Shown here: positions 9,003 to 17,556 of the stretch, one piece after another | Layout: each line of letters starts with the position of its first letter | Numbering within the stretch: position 1 is the stretch's first letter | Assembly: GCF_018531495.1 (NCBI RefSeq) | Contig: NZ_JAHDTI010000004.1 | Coordinates: forward strand, 806,001 to 870,000 | Direction: 5' to 3' | Length of the DNA: 64,000 nt | Source of the DNA: Nonomuraea sediminis | GTDB taxonomy: Bacteria > Actinomycetota > Actinomycetes > Streptosporangiales > Streptosporangiaceae | Notes under the pieces: model-generated | What the model saw: the letters and a program-made list of their open reading frames with translations, nothing else | Told to the model about the DNA's origin: nothing | The model's database searches: none | Position numbers and translations under genes: made by a program

Positions 9003-9058
9003 GAAAGCTTCTCCGAGAGATGGTTGGGATTCGGCCCGTCTCGCGGGCAGCAACCATC
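9003..9058 (-). promoter_or_regulatory. Structured mRNA leader of the DMT exporter gene
   Basis: Read on the minus strand, GATGGTTG (9058-9051) pairs with CAACCATC (9026-9019). Inside it GCCCG (9048-9044) pairs with CGGGC (9038-9034) around CGAGA. The ribosome site GGAG (9014-9011) follows the outer stem directly. Such a fold could control translation, as in riboswitches or attenuators. It matches no riboswitch consensus I can recall, so function is inference. Confidence 0.4.
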
Positions 9059-9092
9059 CCCGGATCGCCTGGACCCGGTTACGTCAGGATCG

Positions 9093-9112
9093 GCCGCCCG
9101 CTAGCGGGCGGC
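9093..9112. repeat. Perfect 20-bp palindrome
   Basis: GCCGCCCGCTAGCGGGCGGC is a perfect palindrome. It lies upstream of the structured leader of the DMT gene and between it and the leftward DinB gene, so it may end DinB-gene transcription or act as a protein-binding site for the DMT promoter. Confidence 0.5.
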
Positions 9113-9197
9113 GGGCGGAGAGCAGATCAGAAACCGGGACATGCGCCCCAACCTACCGTTTCGGCCCACACACTCTCGACCTGTTTCCTGGGGGAAG

Positions 9198-9704
9198 CTA
9201 GTCGCCGACGACGCCGTCGACGCGTTCGCGGATGAGGTCGGCGTGGCCGTTGTGCCGGGCGTACTCCTCGATCATGTGCACCAGGACCCAGCGGTGCGTC
9301 ACGTCCTCGCCGTTGCGCTGACGCTTGCCGATCGCCTCCATGGGCAGGGCGGCCGACAGCTTCCTGGCGATCTCGACCTCCTCCTGCCACACCGCGAAGG
9401 CCTCCTCGGCCGAGGCCGTGTCCACGTCGTCGAAGTCGGCGTCCTGCCGGGTGTCCTTGCCCCACAGGCGCGGAATGTCCTCGTCGTTGAGCACGTGCCG
9501 GAACCAGGCCCGCTCCACGTGCGCCATGTGCCGCAGCAGGCCGAGCAGCGACAGCGTGGACGGCGGAGCCGAACGCTCCCTGAGCTGCTCCTCGGTCAGC
9601 CCCTCGCACTTCATGATGAGCGTCCCACGGTGCCATTCGAGCCAGTTGTTCAGCATCGTCCGCTCGTCCCCGGCGTAAGGCGGCGGCACGCGATTGTCGG
9701 TCAT
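9198..9704 (-). CDS. DinB-like (DUF664) metal-dependent protein
   Basis: This 168-aa four-helix protein has a DinB-type histidine pattern: LLRHMAHVERAWF in the second helix and EEYARHNGHADLIRE near the end, the three histidines expected to hold a divalent metal. DUF664 proteins belong to the DinB/YfiT fold that includes thiol-dependent S-transferases. The ATG at 9704 starts at MTDNRVPPPYAGDER, which is where family members begin; upstream in-frame residues are not conserved-looking. The gene is divergent from the VOC gene at 9784. The substrate is unknown. Confidence 0.8.
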   Translation of the reverse strand: MTDNRVPPPYAGDERTMLNNWLEWHRGTLIMKCEGLTEEQLRERSAPPSTLSLLGLLRHMAHVERAWFRHVLNDEDIPRLWGKDTRQDADFDDVDTASAEEAFAVWQEEVEIARKLSAALPMEAIGKRQRNGEDVTHRWVLVHMIEEYARHNGHADLIRERVDGVVGD

Positions 9705-9783
9705 GCCGCGCAAGTTATCGCATCCACCTGCTTTCTTCGGATACGTGACAGAGGATGGCAGGTATGGCTGGGAGGGTTGAGCC

Positions 9784-10158
9784 ATGACGACGAAGGCGAA
9801 GCTCCTGGCGTTCACCATTGACTGCGCCGAGCCCAAGAAGATGGCCGAGTTCTACCACGCGATCACCGGCCTGGAGATCCAGTACTCGGAGGACGAGTAC
9901 GCCGCCGTGGGGGACGGCACGACGAACATCTACTTCGGCCGCGTGCCCGACCGCAAGCCCGCCGTGTGGCCGGGGCCGGACAAGCAGTTCCACCTCGACT
10001 TCCGGGTGCCGGACGTGGAGAAGGCGGTCGGGGAGTACCTCGAGCTCGGCGCGACCCGCCCCGACTTCCAGCCCGGCATCACCGAGGAGGGCACCGGCTG
10101 GGTGGTCCTGCAGGACCCGGAAGGCCACCTGTTCTGCGTCTGCCCCGAACGCTCCTAG
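9784..10158 (+). CDS. VOC/glyoxalase-family protein
   Basis: The 124-aa protein has the beta-alpha-beta-beta-beta layout of the vicinal oxygen chelate fold. It begins FTIDCAEPKKMAEFYHAITGLEI and ends LQDPEGHLFCVCPERS; a His in the middle (KQFHLDFRV) and the late Glu are in the usual metal-ligand positions. These proteins cover glyoxalase I-like enzymes, dioxygenases and antibiotic-binding resistance proteins. Nothing around it fixes the role. Confidence 0.85.
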   Translation: MTTKAKLLAFTIDCAEPKKMAEFYHAITGLEIQYSEDEYAAVGDGTTNIYFGRVPDRKPAVWPGPDKQFHLDFRVPDVEKAVGEYLELGATRPDFQPGITEEGTGWVVLQDPEGHLFCVCPERS

Positions 10159-10268
10159 CCCCTCAACGCGGTGAGCAATATCGGCCCAAGGAAGGATTTA
10201 ACTACTTTCCCGGCCCCATAAGCTGGGGCAATGCTCTTGGAAGGATCCATACCCCTGCGTAGCCGCCG

Positions 10269-11147
10269 ATGACCTTGGTCGGGGTGCTGATCGCGCTGGC
10301 GGGGGCGCTGGGATACGCCGTCGGGGCGGCCATGCAGCAGTACGAGGCCGTCGCCGAGGGCGCGACACTGAGGCTGGTCCGCCGCCCCAGGTGGTGGATC
10401 GGCGGAGTGATCGGGTTCACCGGAGCGTGCCTGCACGCCGTGGCGCTGAGTTTCGCGCCGCTGGTGGCGGTGCAGCCGATCAGCGTGGCCACGCTGGTCT
10501 TCGCTGTCCCGCTCGCCGCGTTCATGTACGGGCGCAGGCCGTACCGGGCCGAGATCCTCGGGTCGATCGCCGTGGCCGTGGGGCTGCTCTGGCTGATGCT
10601 GCTGGTGCCGCAGCACAGCGTGACGCCGCGGCTGAGCACCGGGGCGGCGCTCGGTTTCCTGGCGGTGATCGGGCTGATCGTGCTGGTCACCCAGGTGCTG
10701 GGGAAGCGGGCGCACGGGCCGTCCAAGGCGCTGCTGCTGTCCGTGGGGGCGGGCGTGGTGACCGCGAGCGTGTCGACGTTCGTCCGCGTGGTGGGCGGCG
10801 GCATGCAGGGCGACTGGGGGCGGCTGCTGCACTGGTTCACGGTGGCCGTGCCCGTGCTGCTGGTCTGCGCGGTGGTGCTGCTGCAGCGGTCCTACGCGGT
10901 GGGGTACTTCGGCATCGCCTACGCGGGCGTGCAGGTCATCGACCCGATCACCTCGGTGCTCGCGGGCGCGATCCTGCTGGGGGAGCCGCTGCCCACGAGC
11001 CCGTCGACGGCGATCCCCGCGATGATCGCCGCCGCGCTGACCATCGGCGGCACGATCACGCTCGGGCGCCTGGCTCCTGATCACTCGAAGCCGGTGGTCG
11101 CCACGACAGAATCGCGTCCGCTGACCGCAACATCAGATCTGAACTGA
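10269..11147 (+). CDS. DMT-family membrane transporter
   Basis: This 292-aa protein has about nine or ten membrane helices. It begins LIALAGALGYAVGAAMQQYE and ends with LGEPLPTSPSTAIPAMIAAA, close to DMT/EamA-type proteins seen in many actinomycetes, including the AVQPISVATLVFAVPLAA stretch of helix 3-4. The substrate is unknown. Its last 92 bases overlap the 3' end of the leftward FAD monooxygenase gene. The ribosome site is weak at the chosen ATG, but the start fits the first helix. Confidence 0.8.
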   Translation: MTLVGVLIALAGALGYAVGAAMQQYEAVAEGATLRLVRRPRWWIGGVIGFTGACLHAVALSFAPLVAVQPISVATLVFAVPLAAFMYGRRPYRAEILGSIAVAVGLLWLMLLVPQHSVTPRLSTGAALGFLAVIGLIVLVTQVLGKRAHGPSKALLLSVGAGVVTASVSTFVRVVGGGMQGDWGRLLHWFTVAVPVLLVCAVVLLQRSYAVGYFGIAYAGVQVIDPITSVLAGAILLGEPLPTSPSTAIPAMIAAALTIGGTITLGRLAPDHSKPVVATTESRPLTATSDLN

Positions 11148-12207
11148 GCCGCGTGGCCAGCGACAGGCCCGCGTCGCGCAGCCGTACGGCCAGCGGGTTG
11201 CGCAGCTTGGTCGCCCGGCAGATCGTCCACGACTTGCGCACGATGTCCCTGGTGCGCTCCATCCGCGTGGCGGTGTAGTCGGCCAGGCGGGGCGTGCGGG
11301 CCAGGACGACCGCGTCCTCGATGGCCTGGCAGGCGCCCTGGCCCAGGTTCGGCGTCATCGGGTGGGCCGCGTCGCCGACCAGCGCCGCCTTGCCGCGGTG
11401 GAGCGCGGGGATCGGCTCGTCCAGGAAGTACACGTCATTGCGGAGGATGCGCCCGGGTTCGGCGGCGTTCAGCAGCGCCGGGATCGGGTCGTGCCATCCG
11501 CCGAAGCGCCTGATCAGCTCCTCGCGCTCGTCCGCGTGCACCGCCCCCGCGGGGGACAGATCGGTGGCGTAGAAGTACACCAGGTCGCCCGCCAGCTCGT
11601 GCAGCCCGAAGACCGTCCCGCGGCCCCAGGTCTCCGAGCTGCGGATGGGCGCCGCGGGCAGCGCCGAGCGGGGGACGAGCCCGCGCCAGGCGGTCACGCC
11701 CGAATACCGCGGCCCCGGATGCTCGGGGAACAGGGCTCTGCGGGTGGCCGAGTGGATCCCGTCGGCCGCGACGATCAGGTCGGCCTCGAGCACCTCGTCC
11801 CCGGCGTGCACGGTCCCGGCGTCGGGATCGACCGCGGTGACGGTGACGCCGAGCCGTACCGGGCCCAGCGCGTCGGCGAGGAGCTCCACCATCGTGGCGC
11901 GCAGCATGACCACCACCGAGTCGCCGTAGCGCTCCTGGGCCAGGTCCTCGGTCGTGTGCACCAGCCAGTGGCCGTCGGGGCGCTTGATGCCGGCCTGGCC
12001 CTGGAGCCTGGACAGCTTGCGCACCTGGTCGCCCAGGCCGAGTGTGTCGAGGGCGCGCAGCGCGTTGGCCGCGATGGCCAGCCCTGAGCCCACCGGGTCG
12101 AGCCTGTCCGCCTGCTCGAGCACCGTGACCTCCCAACCCTCGCCGCGCAGCGCGAGCCCCGCCGTCAGCCCGCCGATGCCCGCACCGATCACCACCGCTT
12201 TCGGCAT
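11056..12207 (-). CDS. FAD-dependent aromatic monooxygenase
   Basis: The 383-aa product is a class A flavoprotein hydroxylase: dinucleotide fold VIGAGIGGLTAGLAL at the N-terminus, DGIHSATR in the middle, and LVGDAAHPMTPNLGQGACQ near residue 280, the FAD ribityl site. Similar enzymes hydroxylate salicylate, hydroxybenzoates or urate, or inactivate antibiotics. The ATG at 12207 has AGGAG 9 bases upstream; an in-frame TTG at 12216 abuts that site and is unlikely. The gene is divergent from a TetR gene, with two palindromic operators between them, so it is probably the repressor's main target. Confidence 0.88.
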   Translation of the reverse strand: MPKAVVIGAGIGGLTAGLALRGEGWEVTVLEQADRLDPVGSGLAIAANALRALDTLGLGDQVRKLSRLQGQAGIKRPDGHWLVHTTEDLAQERYGDSVVVMLRATMVELLADALGPVRLGVTVTAVDPDAGTVHAGDEVLEADLIVAADGIHSATRRALFPEHPGPRYSGVTAWRGLVPRSALPAAPIRSSETWGRGTVFGLHELAGDLVYFYATDLSPAGAVHADEREELIRRFGGWHDPIPALLNAAEPGRILRNDVYFLDEPIPALHRGKAALVGDAAHPMTPNLGQGACQAIEDAVVLARTPRLADYTATRMERTRDIVRKSWTICRATKLRNPLAVRLRDAGLSLATRLSSDLMLRSADAILSWRPPASSDQEPGARA

Positions 12208-12229
12208 TTCCGCCAACTCCTCAGGGAAA

Positions 12230-12265
12230 ACTACGTCTGTAGTTGAACCATACTACGGCTGTAGT
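12230..12265. promoter_or_regulatory. Duplicated TetR-type operator, ACTAC-N4-GTAGT
   Basis: ACTACGTCTGTAGT (12230-12243) and ACTACGGCTGTAGT (12252-12265) are two perfect 5-bp inverted repeats with 4-base spacers, 22 bp (two helical turns) apart. A further GTAGT half-site is at 12279-12283. They lie between the divergent FAD monooxygenase and TetR genes, which fits dimer binding to control both. Confidence 0.75.
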
Positions 12266-12293
12266 TCGGACTGCAAGTGTAGTATCGGGTTCC

Positions 12294-12842
12294 GTGAAGA
12301 GGTCAGACGCGATAGCCGAGGCGGCGATCACCCTGCTCGCCGAGCGGGGCATGCGCGGGCTCACCCACCGCGCCGTCGACGAGATCGCGGGCCTGCCACC
12401 CGGCTCCACCTCGAACCTGGCGCGCACCAGGGCCGCGCTGCTCGAGCTCACCCTGTCGCGGCTGACCGATCTGGAGGCAGCGGTCTTCAACAGCCCGGTG
12501 CTGCCCGAACACCCGGACCTGGGCGGGCAGATGGCCCTGATCCTGCACACCCAGTTGCGGGACAAGCGGCGCACGCTGGCCCGCTACGAACTCGCCCTGG
12601 AGGCGACGCGGCGGCCCGAGCTGCGCACGATCTACGACAAGGCGGGCCGCCTGTTCCGCGATCCCGTCGTGCCGATGCTGGCCGCCGCGGGGTCGCGCGA
12701 TCCGGTGCGGCACGCGCGGCAGCTCGTCGCCTTCGGGGAGGGCATCATGTTCGACGCGATCGTGGGCGCGGGCGTCGAGCCGACGCTCGACGAGCTGTCC
12801 ACGATGATGCGCGAGTTCCTCGCCGGGATCCTCGCCTCCTGA
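12294..12842 (+). CDS. TetR-family repressor
   Basis: The product is 182 aa from GTG at 12294. The N-terminal helix-turn-helix is RSDAIAEAAITLLAERGMRGL followed by HRAVDEIAGLPPGSTSNLARTRAALL; the rest is an alpha-helical ligand-binding domain. An earlier in-frame TTG at 12243 would put the start inside the operator and is rejected. The duplicated palindromes 12230-12265 just upstream indicate autoregulation and control of the divergent FAD monooxygenase gene. The ligand is probably that enzyme's aromatic substrate (inference). Confidence 0.85.
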   Translation: MKRSDAIAEAAITLLAERGMRGLTHRAVDEIAGLPPGSTSNLARTRAALLELTLSRLTDLEAAVFNSPVLPEHPDLGGQMALILHTQLRDKRRTLARYELALEATRRPELRTIYDKAGRLFRDPVVPMLAAAGSRDPVRHARQLVAFGEGIMFDAIVGAGVEPTLDELSTMMREFLAGILAS

Positions 12843-12860
12843 CCGCTGTACGGCGTGCGA

Positions 12861-13544
12861 TCACACCCAGATGGCGCAGGCGACGCCGTCGCCGAACGTC
12901 TGCGGCGGCGAGGGCATGCAGCGAGCTCCGCCCGTGGCGACGCGTCGCGCCGTCCAGGCCGCGGCCGCGGCGTCCAGAACGTCGTCCACGCCCGCCATCG
13001 CGCCGGCCGTACCGAGGTCCCGGGGAACCGCGATGCCGGCGCCTTCGAGCAGGGCGCGCCGGCGCTCGGCACCTGCCCAGGTCGTCTTGCCGACCGGCAG
13101 TGGCGCCCCGGCCAGCTCGGCGAAGCAGACCTCCGGATGGACCTCGACGACCTTGTGATCCGTCAGGCCGATCCACCGGTCGACCTGCAGCAGTTTCTCC
13201 TTCAGGGCGAATGCCTGCCGCGAGATCCCTTCACCGGCCAGCCGCCGGTTGATCGCGACCGCAGCCGCATAGTCCTCGGCCTCCAGCGCCGCCCGGGTCG
13301 GCGTCATGAACACCGACGCCCAGCGTGCGCCTGCTGCCTGCCTGGCCAGGACGTCGGCCTCCCTGCGCCCGCGATCAGGCAGGCCGATCGGTATGTCGAC
13401 GGACACGACGTCGAGCTCCCCGTCCTGCGTGGCCGCCGAGACCAGCTCGCCGATCCGCGGTGCGAAGTAGGCGTGTGCGAGCTTCCCTTGTACGGCGATG
13501 CCGATCCAACCCCGCTTGCATCCGTCGATGCCGAGCACCCGCAT
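12861..13544 (-). CDS. DUF429 family protein (predicted RNase H-fold nuclease)
   Basis: From ATG at 13544 the product is 227 aa. MRVLGIDGCKRGWIGIAV, VVSVDIPIGLPD, SVFMTPTRAALEA, KVVEVHPEVCFAEL and DDVLDAAAAAWTARR match the DUF429 family, whose acidic residues resemble RNase H-like active sites. Cellular function is unknown. It lies 25 bases downstream of the P450 gene on the same strand and may be read through from it. It is convergent with the TetR gene, 18 bases apart. Confidence 0.85.
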   Translation of the reverse strand: MRVLGIDGCKRGWIGIAVQGKLAHAYFAPRIGELVSAATQDGELDVVSVDIPIGLPDRGRREADVLARQAAGARWASVFMTPTRAALEAEDYAAAVAINRRLAGEGISRQAFALKEKLLQVDRWIGLTDHKVVEVHPEVCFAELAGAPLPVGKTTWAGAERRRALLEGAGIAVPRDLGTAGAMAGVDDVLDAAAAAWTARRVATGGARCMPSPPQTFGDGVACAIWV

Positions 13545-13569
13545 AACGCCATGGTCCCTCCTGGACGGT

Positions 13570-16500
13570 TCAGGCGAAGACGTCGGCGACGTAGCGGCTG
13601 CGGTCGCGTTCCATGTCGGACAGCCAGGCCTGCGCCTCTTCTGCGGTGGCGCCGGTGGCGTCCCGGTAGATGCGCAGGCACGTGTCGTAGACGGCCGGCG
13701 CCATCCGGCGCCCGTCGCCGCAGACGTAGAACACGGCGCCCTGCCGTACGAGCTCGACCACGTCGGCGCGGTCGGCCCACAGGCGGTCCTGGACGAAGCG
13801 GACCTCGCCCTCCGGCTGCTCGGAGAAGGCGGGTCGCAGCGACACTGCCGGCGCCCACTGGGCGAACTCGTCGGCGTACAGCAGGTCGGTGTCACGGGCG
13901 TCGCACCCGAAGAACAGCAGGGCGGGCCCGGGGGTCACACCCTCGGCTTCGGCACGAAGGGCTCGGTCCTGGACGAAGCCGCGGAACGGGGCGACGCCGG
14001 AGCCCGCGCAGACCATGACGACCGGCGTCGCCGGCGACTGCGGAGGGTGGAAGGCCACGTTGGACGGGCGGACCGTGACGGCCACCTTGGTGCCAGGCCG
14101 GGCCCCGGCGAGGTAGGTGGAGGCGGCGCCCTCATGGATCCCCGAACCTGACAGCGCGGGCGCGGACAGGACGGCAACGGTCAGCGTGACGTGGTCCTCA
14201 CTCCACAGCGGGGAGGAGGAGATCGAATACTGCCGCGGCGTCAGCGGGGTGAGGAGCTGCAGGTACGTCGCGAACGGCAGCTGCACCGAGGGGAAGCGTT
14301 CCAGCAGGTCGAGCACGCTGACCCGGCGGTCGAGCACCTCGCCGGCGTAGGTCTGCTCGTCGGCGATCAGCCGCAGCAGCGCCGCCTTCTCAGGCGGGCA
14401 GGCGGTGGCCTCGGCCAGCTGTGCGATCTGGCGCCGCCCGGCGGGCTGCGAAAGCTCGACGTAGCAGCCCAGCAGCTCGCCCACGGCGATGGGCCGGTCG
14501 GTGGGCAGGAACGTCGGCCCGACGGAACTGAGTATGGCCTGCGCGTCATACGCCAAGGCGAATCGGGACAGCACCCGGTCGACCGTCGCGGCGGGGTTGA
14601 GCGGCAGCACCGCGAGATAGTCGCCCGTGCGGTAGGTCGCACCTTCGGGCAGGGCGATCTCGAGGTGGCGCTTGGAGCGGGCGTTCGGCCGGGACAGGTC
14701 GACGAGCTCGCGGTTGGCGACGACGGTGCCGAGCCGCAGGTCGTTGCCGCGCAGCAACGGGTCACGCATGGCGCCGGTGAACGTGACCTCCAGCTGGGAC
14801 GAGGGCGCGGGATCGGCGTGAGTCTGGCCGAACTCGGCGCCGGCCTTCTCCCAGAAGTGCTCGTACCAGGCGTCGAAGTCGCCGAAGAAGTCGCCGCGCG
14901 CGTCGGCCTCGCCGCGCTCGACCAGCCGCTGCGCTCCGGCGGCTGCCAGGCGGTCGTCGATGAGGGTGGGGATGCGCTGGTAGGTGCGCGCCCAGTCCTT
15001 GTTGCCGCACCCGAACACGGCATACTTCACCCCGGCCAGCGAGGGCAGGTCCTCCGTCCAGGTCACGAAATTTCGGGCGTTGTCGGGTGGTAGACCCTCG
15101 TACGAGGCGGTGACGATCACCAGGGCGCCCTCGGGGGAGAGGTCGTCCGTGGCGCTGTCGAGCGTGCCGAGCTCCACGGTGTAGCCGCGCCGGCGGGCGT
15201 CACCCGCGATGCGCTGCGCGAACGCCTCCGCCGTCCCCGCGTTCGACCCGTACAGCACGCGGAGCGGGATGCCGTTGGCGGCGGACTCGACCTGAGGCCG
15301 TTCGGCCTTGGCGGCGCCGGGCTCGCTGGTGATCGTGACCGGCCTGCGCCGGACCCGGATGCCGAACCCCTCCGGCTTGATCGTGAGCGTCTGGTGGATC
15401 TTCAACTCGTAGTCGGGATCGGCCGCGAACAGGTCGAAGCGCTGCAGCAGCATGGCCAGGAACAGCTGGGCCTCCTGCAGCGCGAAACCCCGGCCGATGC
15501 ACGAGCGAACCCCGTTGCCGAACGGCTTCCACGCGTCAGGCGGCAGCTGCTGGGCCTTGTCGAAGGAGAACCGGTCCGGGTCGAACCGCTCAGGGTCCGC
15601 CCAGACGGCCGGGTCGCGGTGCAGCGCCGGGGTCAGCACCAGGAGGGTGTCGTCCCTGGTCACCCGGTAGCGCCCGCCGATCGTCGTCTCCTGCTCGAGT
15701 GGCTTGACCGCGAAGGCGGGTGCGGTCGGCCACAGCCGCAGCGACTCCTTGAGCACCTGGTCGAGGTAGCCCAGCTTGGTGAGGTCCGCGTAGCGGGGCG
15801 CCCGGTCGCCGAGCACGCGCTCGACCTCCTCGCGGGCCCTGGTCAGGGTGTCCGGGTTGCGGAGCAGCTCGTAGAGGGTGAAGGTGAGCAACCCGCTGGT
15901 GGTCTCGTGGCCCGCGATGAGGAAGGTGACCATCTGGTAGCGGACGTTCTCGTCGTCGAGCGGTTCCCCGGTCTCCGGGTCGGTCGCGTGGAGCATCGTG
16001 TCGAGGATGTCGTGCCGGCCCTCCGGCGAGGGGTTGCGCCGCCGCTCGGCGATGAGCTCGTCGGCGATCGCGTACATGACGCTCTTGTCCTCTTCGTATT
16101 GCCGGCGGGTCAGCAGCATCAGCCGGTTCTGCAACGGCAAGCGCTGGGTGCGCTCCCCGGACTTGGTGAGCGCGTCGGCCATCGCGCCGACGAACGGGTG
16201 CATCGTTTCGGCGTAGAAGCTGTTGAACCGGTAGCTGAAGGCGCACAGCGAGATCGTGTCGAGCGTCAGCCGGGTGCAGCTGTCCGCGACGTCGATCACC
16301 TGGTTCTCGCCCTGGCGCTCCCACTTGAGCAGGAGCTGCTCGGCGATGTCGGCCATGCCGTCGAACATCGGGCGCAGCGCGGCGGGACCGAACGCGGGCA
16401 TCAGGACGCGGTGCGCCTTGCCCCAGTTCCGCTCGACGGTGTCGGCGGTGAACAGGCCGTCCCCGGCGAAGTCGCGGACCTGGACCAGGGGAGCGTGCAG

Positions 16501-16716
16501 CTTCTTCTCGAACCGGCTCTCGTCGCACAGCTCCGTGACGAGCTCCTGGCTGCTCACCTGGATCAGGCTCTGGCCGGGCAGGCCGAGCTTGAGGACCGGA
16601 CCGTGCTCGCGGGCCAGTCGCATGAGCCCCCGGATCGGGACCTCCTTGTCCATGTCGGGCAGGTTCCCCAGCAGAGGGTGGGGCTTCGGCTGAGGGATCG
16701 CCTCATATGCGCTCAT
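13570..16716 (-). CDS. CYP102-type self-sufficient cytochrome P450/NADPH reductase
   Basis: The protein is 1048 aa, essentially the length of P450 BM3 (1049). Order: P450 domain (about 1-460) with the oxygen-binding AGHETT helix, ExxR-type ESLRLWPTAPAF and heme loop FGNGVRSCIGRGFAL (Cys406); flavodoxin/FMN domain from about 485 (VLYGSNAGTAEAFAQRI); then an FAD/NADPH reductase domain with RQYSISSSP and the CAGSGVAPFRGFVQ region. Such fusions hydroxylate fatty acids near the omega end. The ATG at 16716 follows GGAGGT. A divergent TetR gene and palindromes upstream resemble the Bm3R1 arrangement of the Bacillus enzyme. Confidence 0.95.
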   Translation of the reverse strand: MSAYEAIPQPKPHPLLGNLPDMDKEVPIRGLMRLAREHGPVLKLGLPGQSLIQVSSQELVTELCDESRFEKKLHAPLVQVRDFAGDGLFTADTVERNWGKAHRVLMPAFGPAALRPMFDGMADIAEQLLLKWERQGENQVIDVADSCTRLTLDTISLCAFSYRFNSFYAETMHPFVGAMADALTKSGERTQRLPLQNRLMLLTRRQYEEDKSVMYAIADELIAERRRNPSPEGRHDILDTMLHATDPETGEPLDDENVRYQMVTFLIAGHETTSGLLTFTLYELLRNPDTLTRAREEVERVLGDRAPRYADLTKLGYLDQVLKESLRLWPTAPAFAVKPLEQETTIGGRYRVTRDDTLLVLTPALHRDPAVWADPERFDPDRFSFDKAQQLPPDAWKPFGNGVRSCIGRGFALQEAQLFLAMLLQRFDLFAADPDYELKIHQTLTIKPEGFGIRVRRRPVTITSEPGAAKAERPQVESAANGIPLRVLYGSNAGTAEAFAQRIAGDARRRGYTVELGTLDSATDDLSPEGALVIVTASYEGLPPDNARNFVTWTEDLPSLAGVKYAVFGCGNKDWARTYQRIPTLIDDRLAAAGAQRLVERGEADARGDFFGDFDAWYEHFWEKAGAEFGQTHADPAPSSQLEVTFTGAMRDPLLRGNDLRLGTVVANRELVDLSRPNARSKRHLEIALPEGATYRTGDYLAVLPLNPAATVDRVLSRFALAYDAQAILSSVGPTFLPTDRPIAVGELLGCYVELSQPAGRRQIAQLAEATACPPEKAALLRLIADEQTYAGEVLDRRVSVLDLLERFPSVQLPFATYLQLLTPLTPRQYSISSSPLWSEDHVTLTVAVLSAPALSGSGIHEGAASTYLAGARPGTKVAVTVRPSNVAFHPPQSPATPVVMVCAGSGVAPFRGFVQDRALRAEAEGVTPGPALLFFGCDARDTDLLYADEFAQWAPAVSLRPAFSEQPEGEVRFVQDRLWADRADVVELVRQGAVFYVCGDGRRMAPAVYDTCLRIYRDATGATAEEAQAWLSDMERDRSRYVADVFA

Positions 16717-16750
16717 GAAAGACCTCCTTCGGGACGCCTCCACGGTATGT

Positions 16751-16809
16751 GATGGTTTCATCAGAATCTGACGCCGAATCCAAAACTGATGTTTACATCA
16801 CATGTGATG
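16751..16809. promoter_or_regulatory. GATG/CATC operator array between the P450 and TetR genes
   Basis: Three inverted repeats of the same half-site occur: GATGGTTTCATC (16751-16762), GATGTTTACATC (16788-16799) and the perfect 14-bp palindrome CATCACATGTGATG (16796-16809). The last two overlap. Their place between two divergent genes, close to the TetR start, marks them as the likely repressor sites. Confidence 0.72.
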
Positions 16810-16824
16810 CCTATACTGTGGCTC

Positions 16825-17442
16825 ATGAGTTCGCGGCTGGAGCGGCGTAAGGCGGAGACCCGCGGCAAGCTGCTGGTCGCCGCCCGTGCGTTGCTCGCGG
16901 AGACCGACAGCCTGCCGCAGGCGAGCATCCAGGAGATCACCGAGCTCGCCGACGTCGGATTCGGCTCGTTCTACAACCACTTCGACAGCAAGGCCGACCT
17001 CTTCCGTGCCGCCATCCTCGACGCGCTCGAGGAGGTCGGCGTGATCCTCGACCGGCTGCGGCAGGGGATGAACGACCCCGCCGAGGCGTTCGCGACGTCG
17101 ATTCGCTTCGGTGCACGGCTGGTGGGCGCCGATCCGCAACTCGTCCAGGTGCTCGACAGGTACGGCCTGCCGTACCTCCGTGCCGAGGACGGCATCGCGG
17201 GACGGGTGCACAGCATCCTCGCCGAGGGCGGCGAAACCGGACGGTTCCGCGCCATCGACCCGCACGTCGGGCTGGCCGCCACGCTCGGCTCCATCCTCAC
17301 CCTGATCCACCTGTCCCTTGCCGCTCCCGAGGCCGTGGGCGATGACGCCTGGGACGAACTCGCCGAGCGGCTCCTGCTCATGCTCGGGCTGGAGCCGGAC
17401 GAGGCGCACACGATCGCCACGAAGCCGCTTCCTGATCTCTGA
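16825..17442 (+). CDS. TetR-family regulator of the CYP102 gene
   Basis: The product is 205 aa from ATG at 16825. The HTH is RGKLLVAARALLAETDSLPQA followed by IQEITELADVGFGSFYNHFDSKADLF. The C-terminal ligand domain is helical. The divergent layout with a CYP102 gene and the shared palindromes suggest it represses the P450 until a fatty acid or similar hydrophobic ligand binds, by analogy with Bm3R1. The earlier in-frame start at 16789 would begin inside the operator and is not used here. Confidence 0.85.
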   Translation: MSSRLERRKAETRGKLLVAARALLAETDSLPQASIQEITELADVGFGSFYNHFDSKADLFRAAILDALEEVGVILDRLRQGMNDPAEAFATSIRFGARLVGADPQLVQVLDRYGLPYLRAEDGIAGRVHSILAEGGETGRFRAIDPHVGLAATLGSILTLIHLSLAAPEAVGDDAWDELAERLLLMLGLEPDEAHTIATKPLPDL

Positions 17443-17556
17443 CGGCCGGCTGGTGGACAGCCCGGCGGGCGTACGTCCTGGCCGCCCACCGAGCGCCTGC
17501 GGCCGTGCAGCCAAGGGAGTTGGCGTGGTTCTCCCGACCGGCTGCCAGGCCGGAGG

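Noticed and set aside
10209..10232. A GCCCC/GGGGC hairpin before the second DMT transporter gene as a terminator or riboswitch
   Set aside because: The stem is only 5 bp with a 7-base loop, which is expected by chance in GC-rich DNA.
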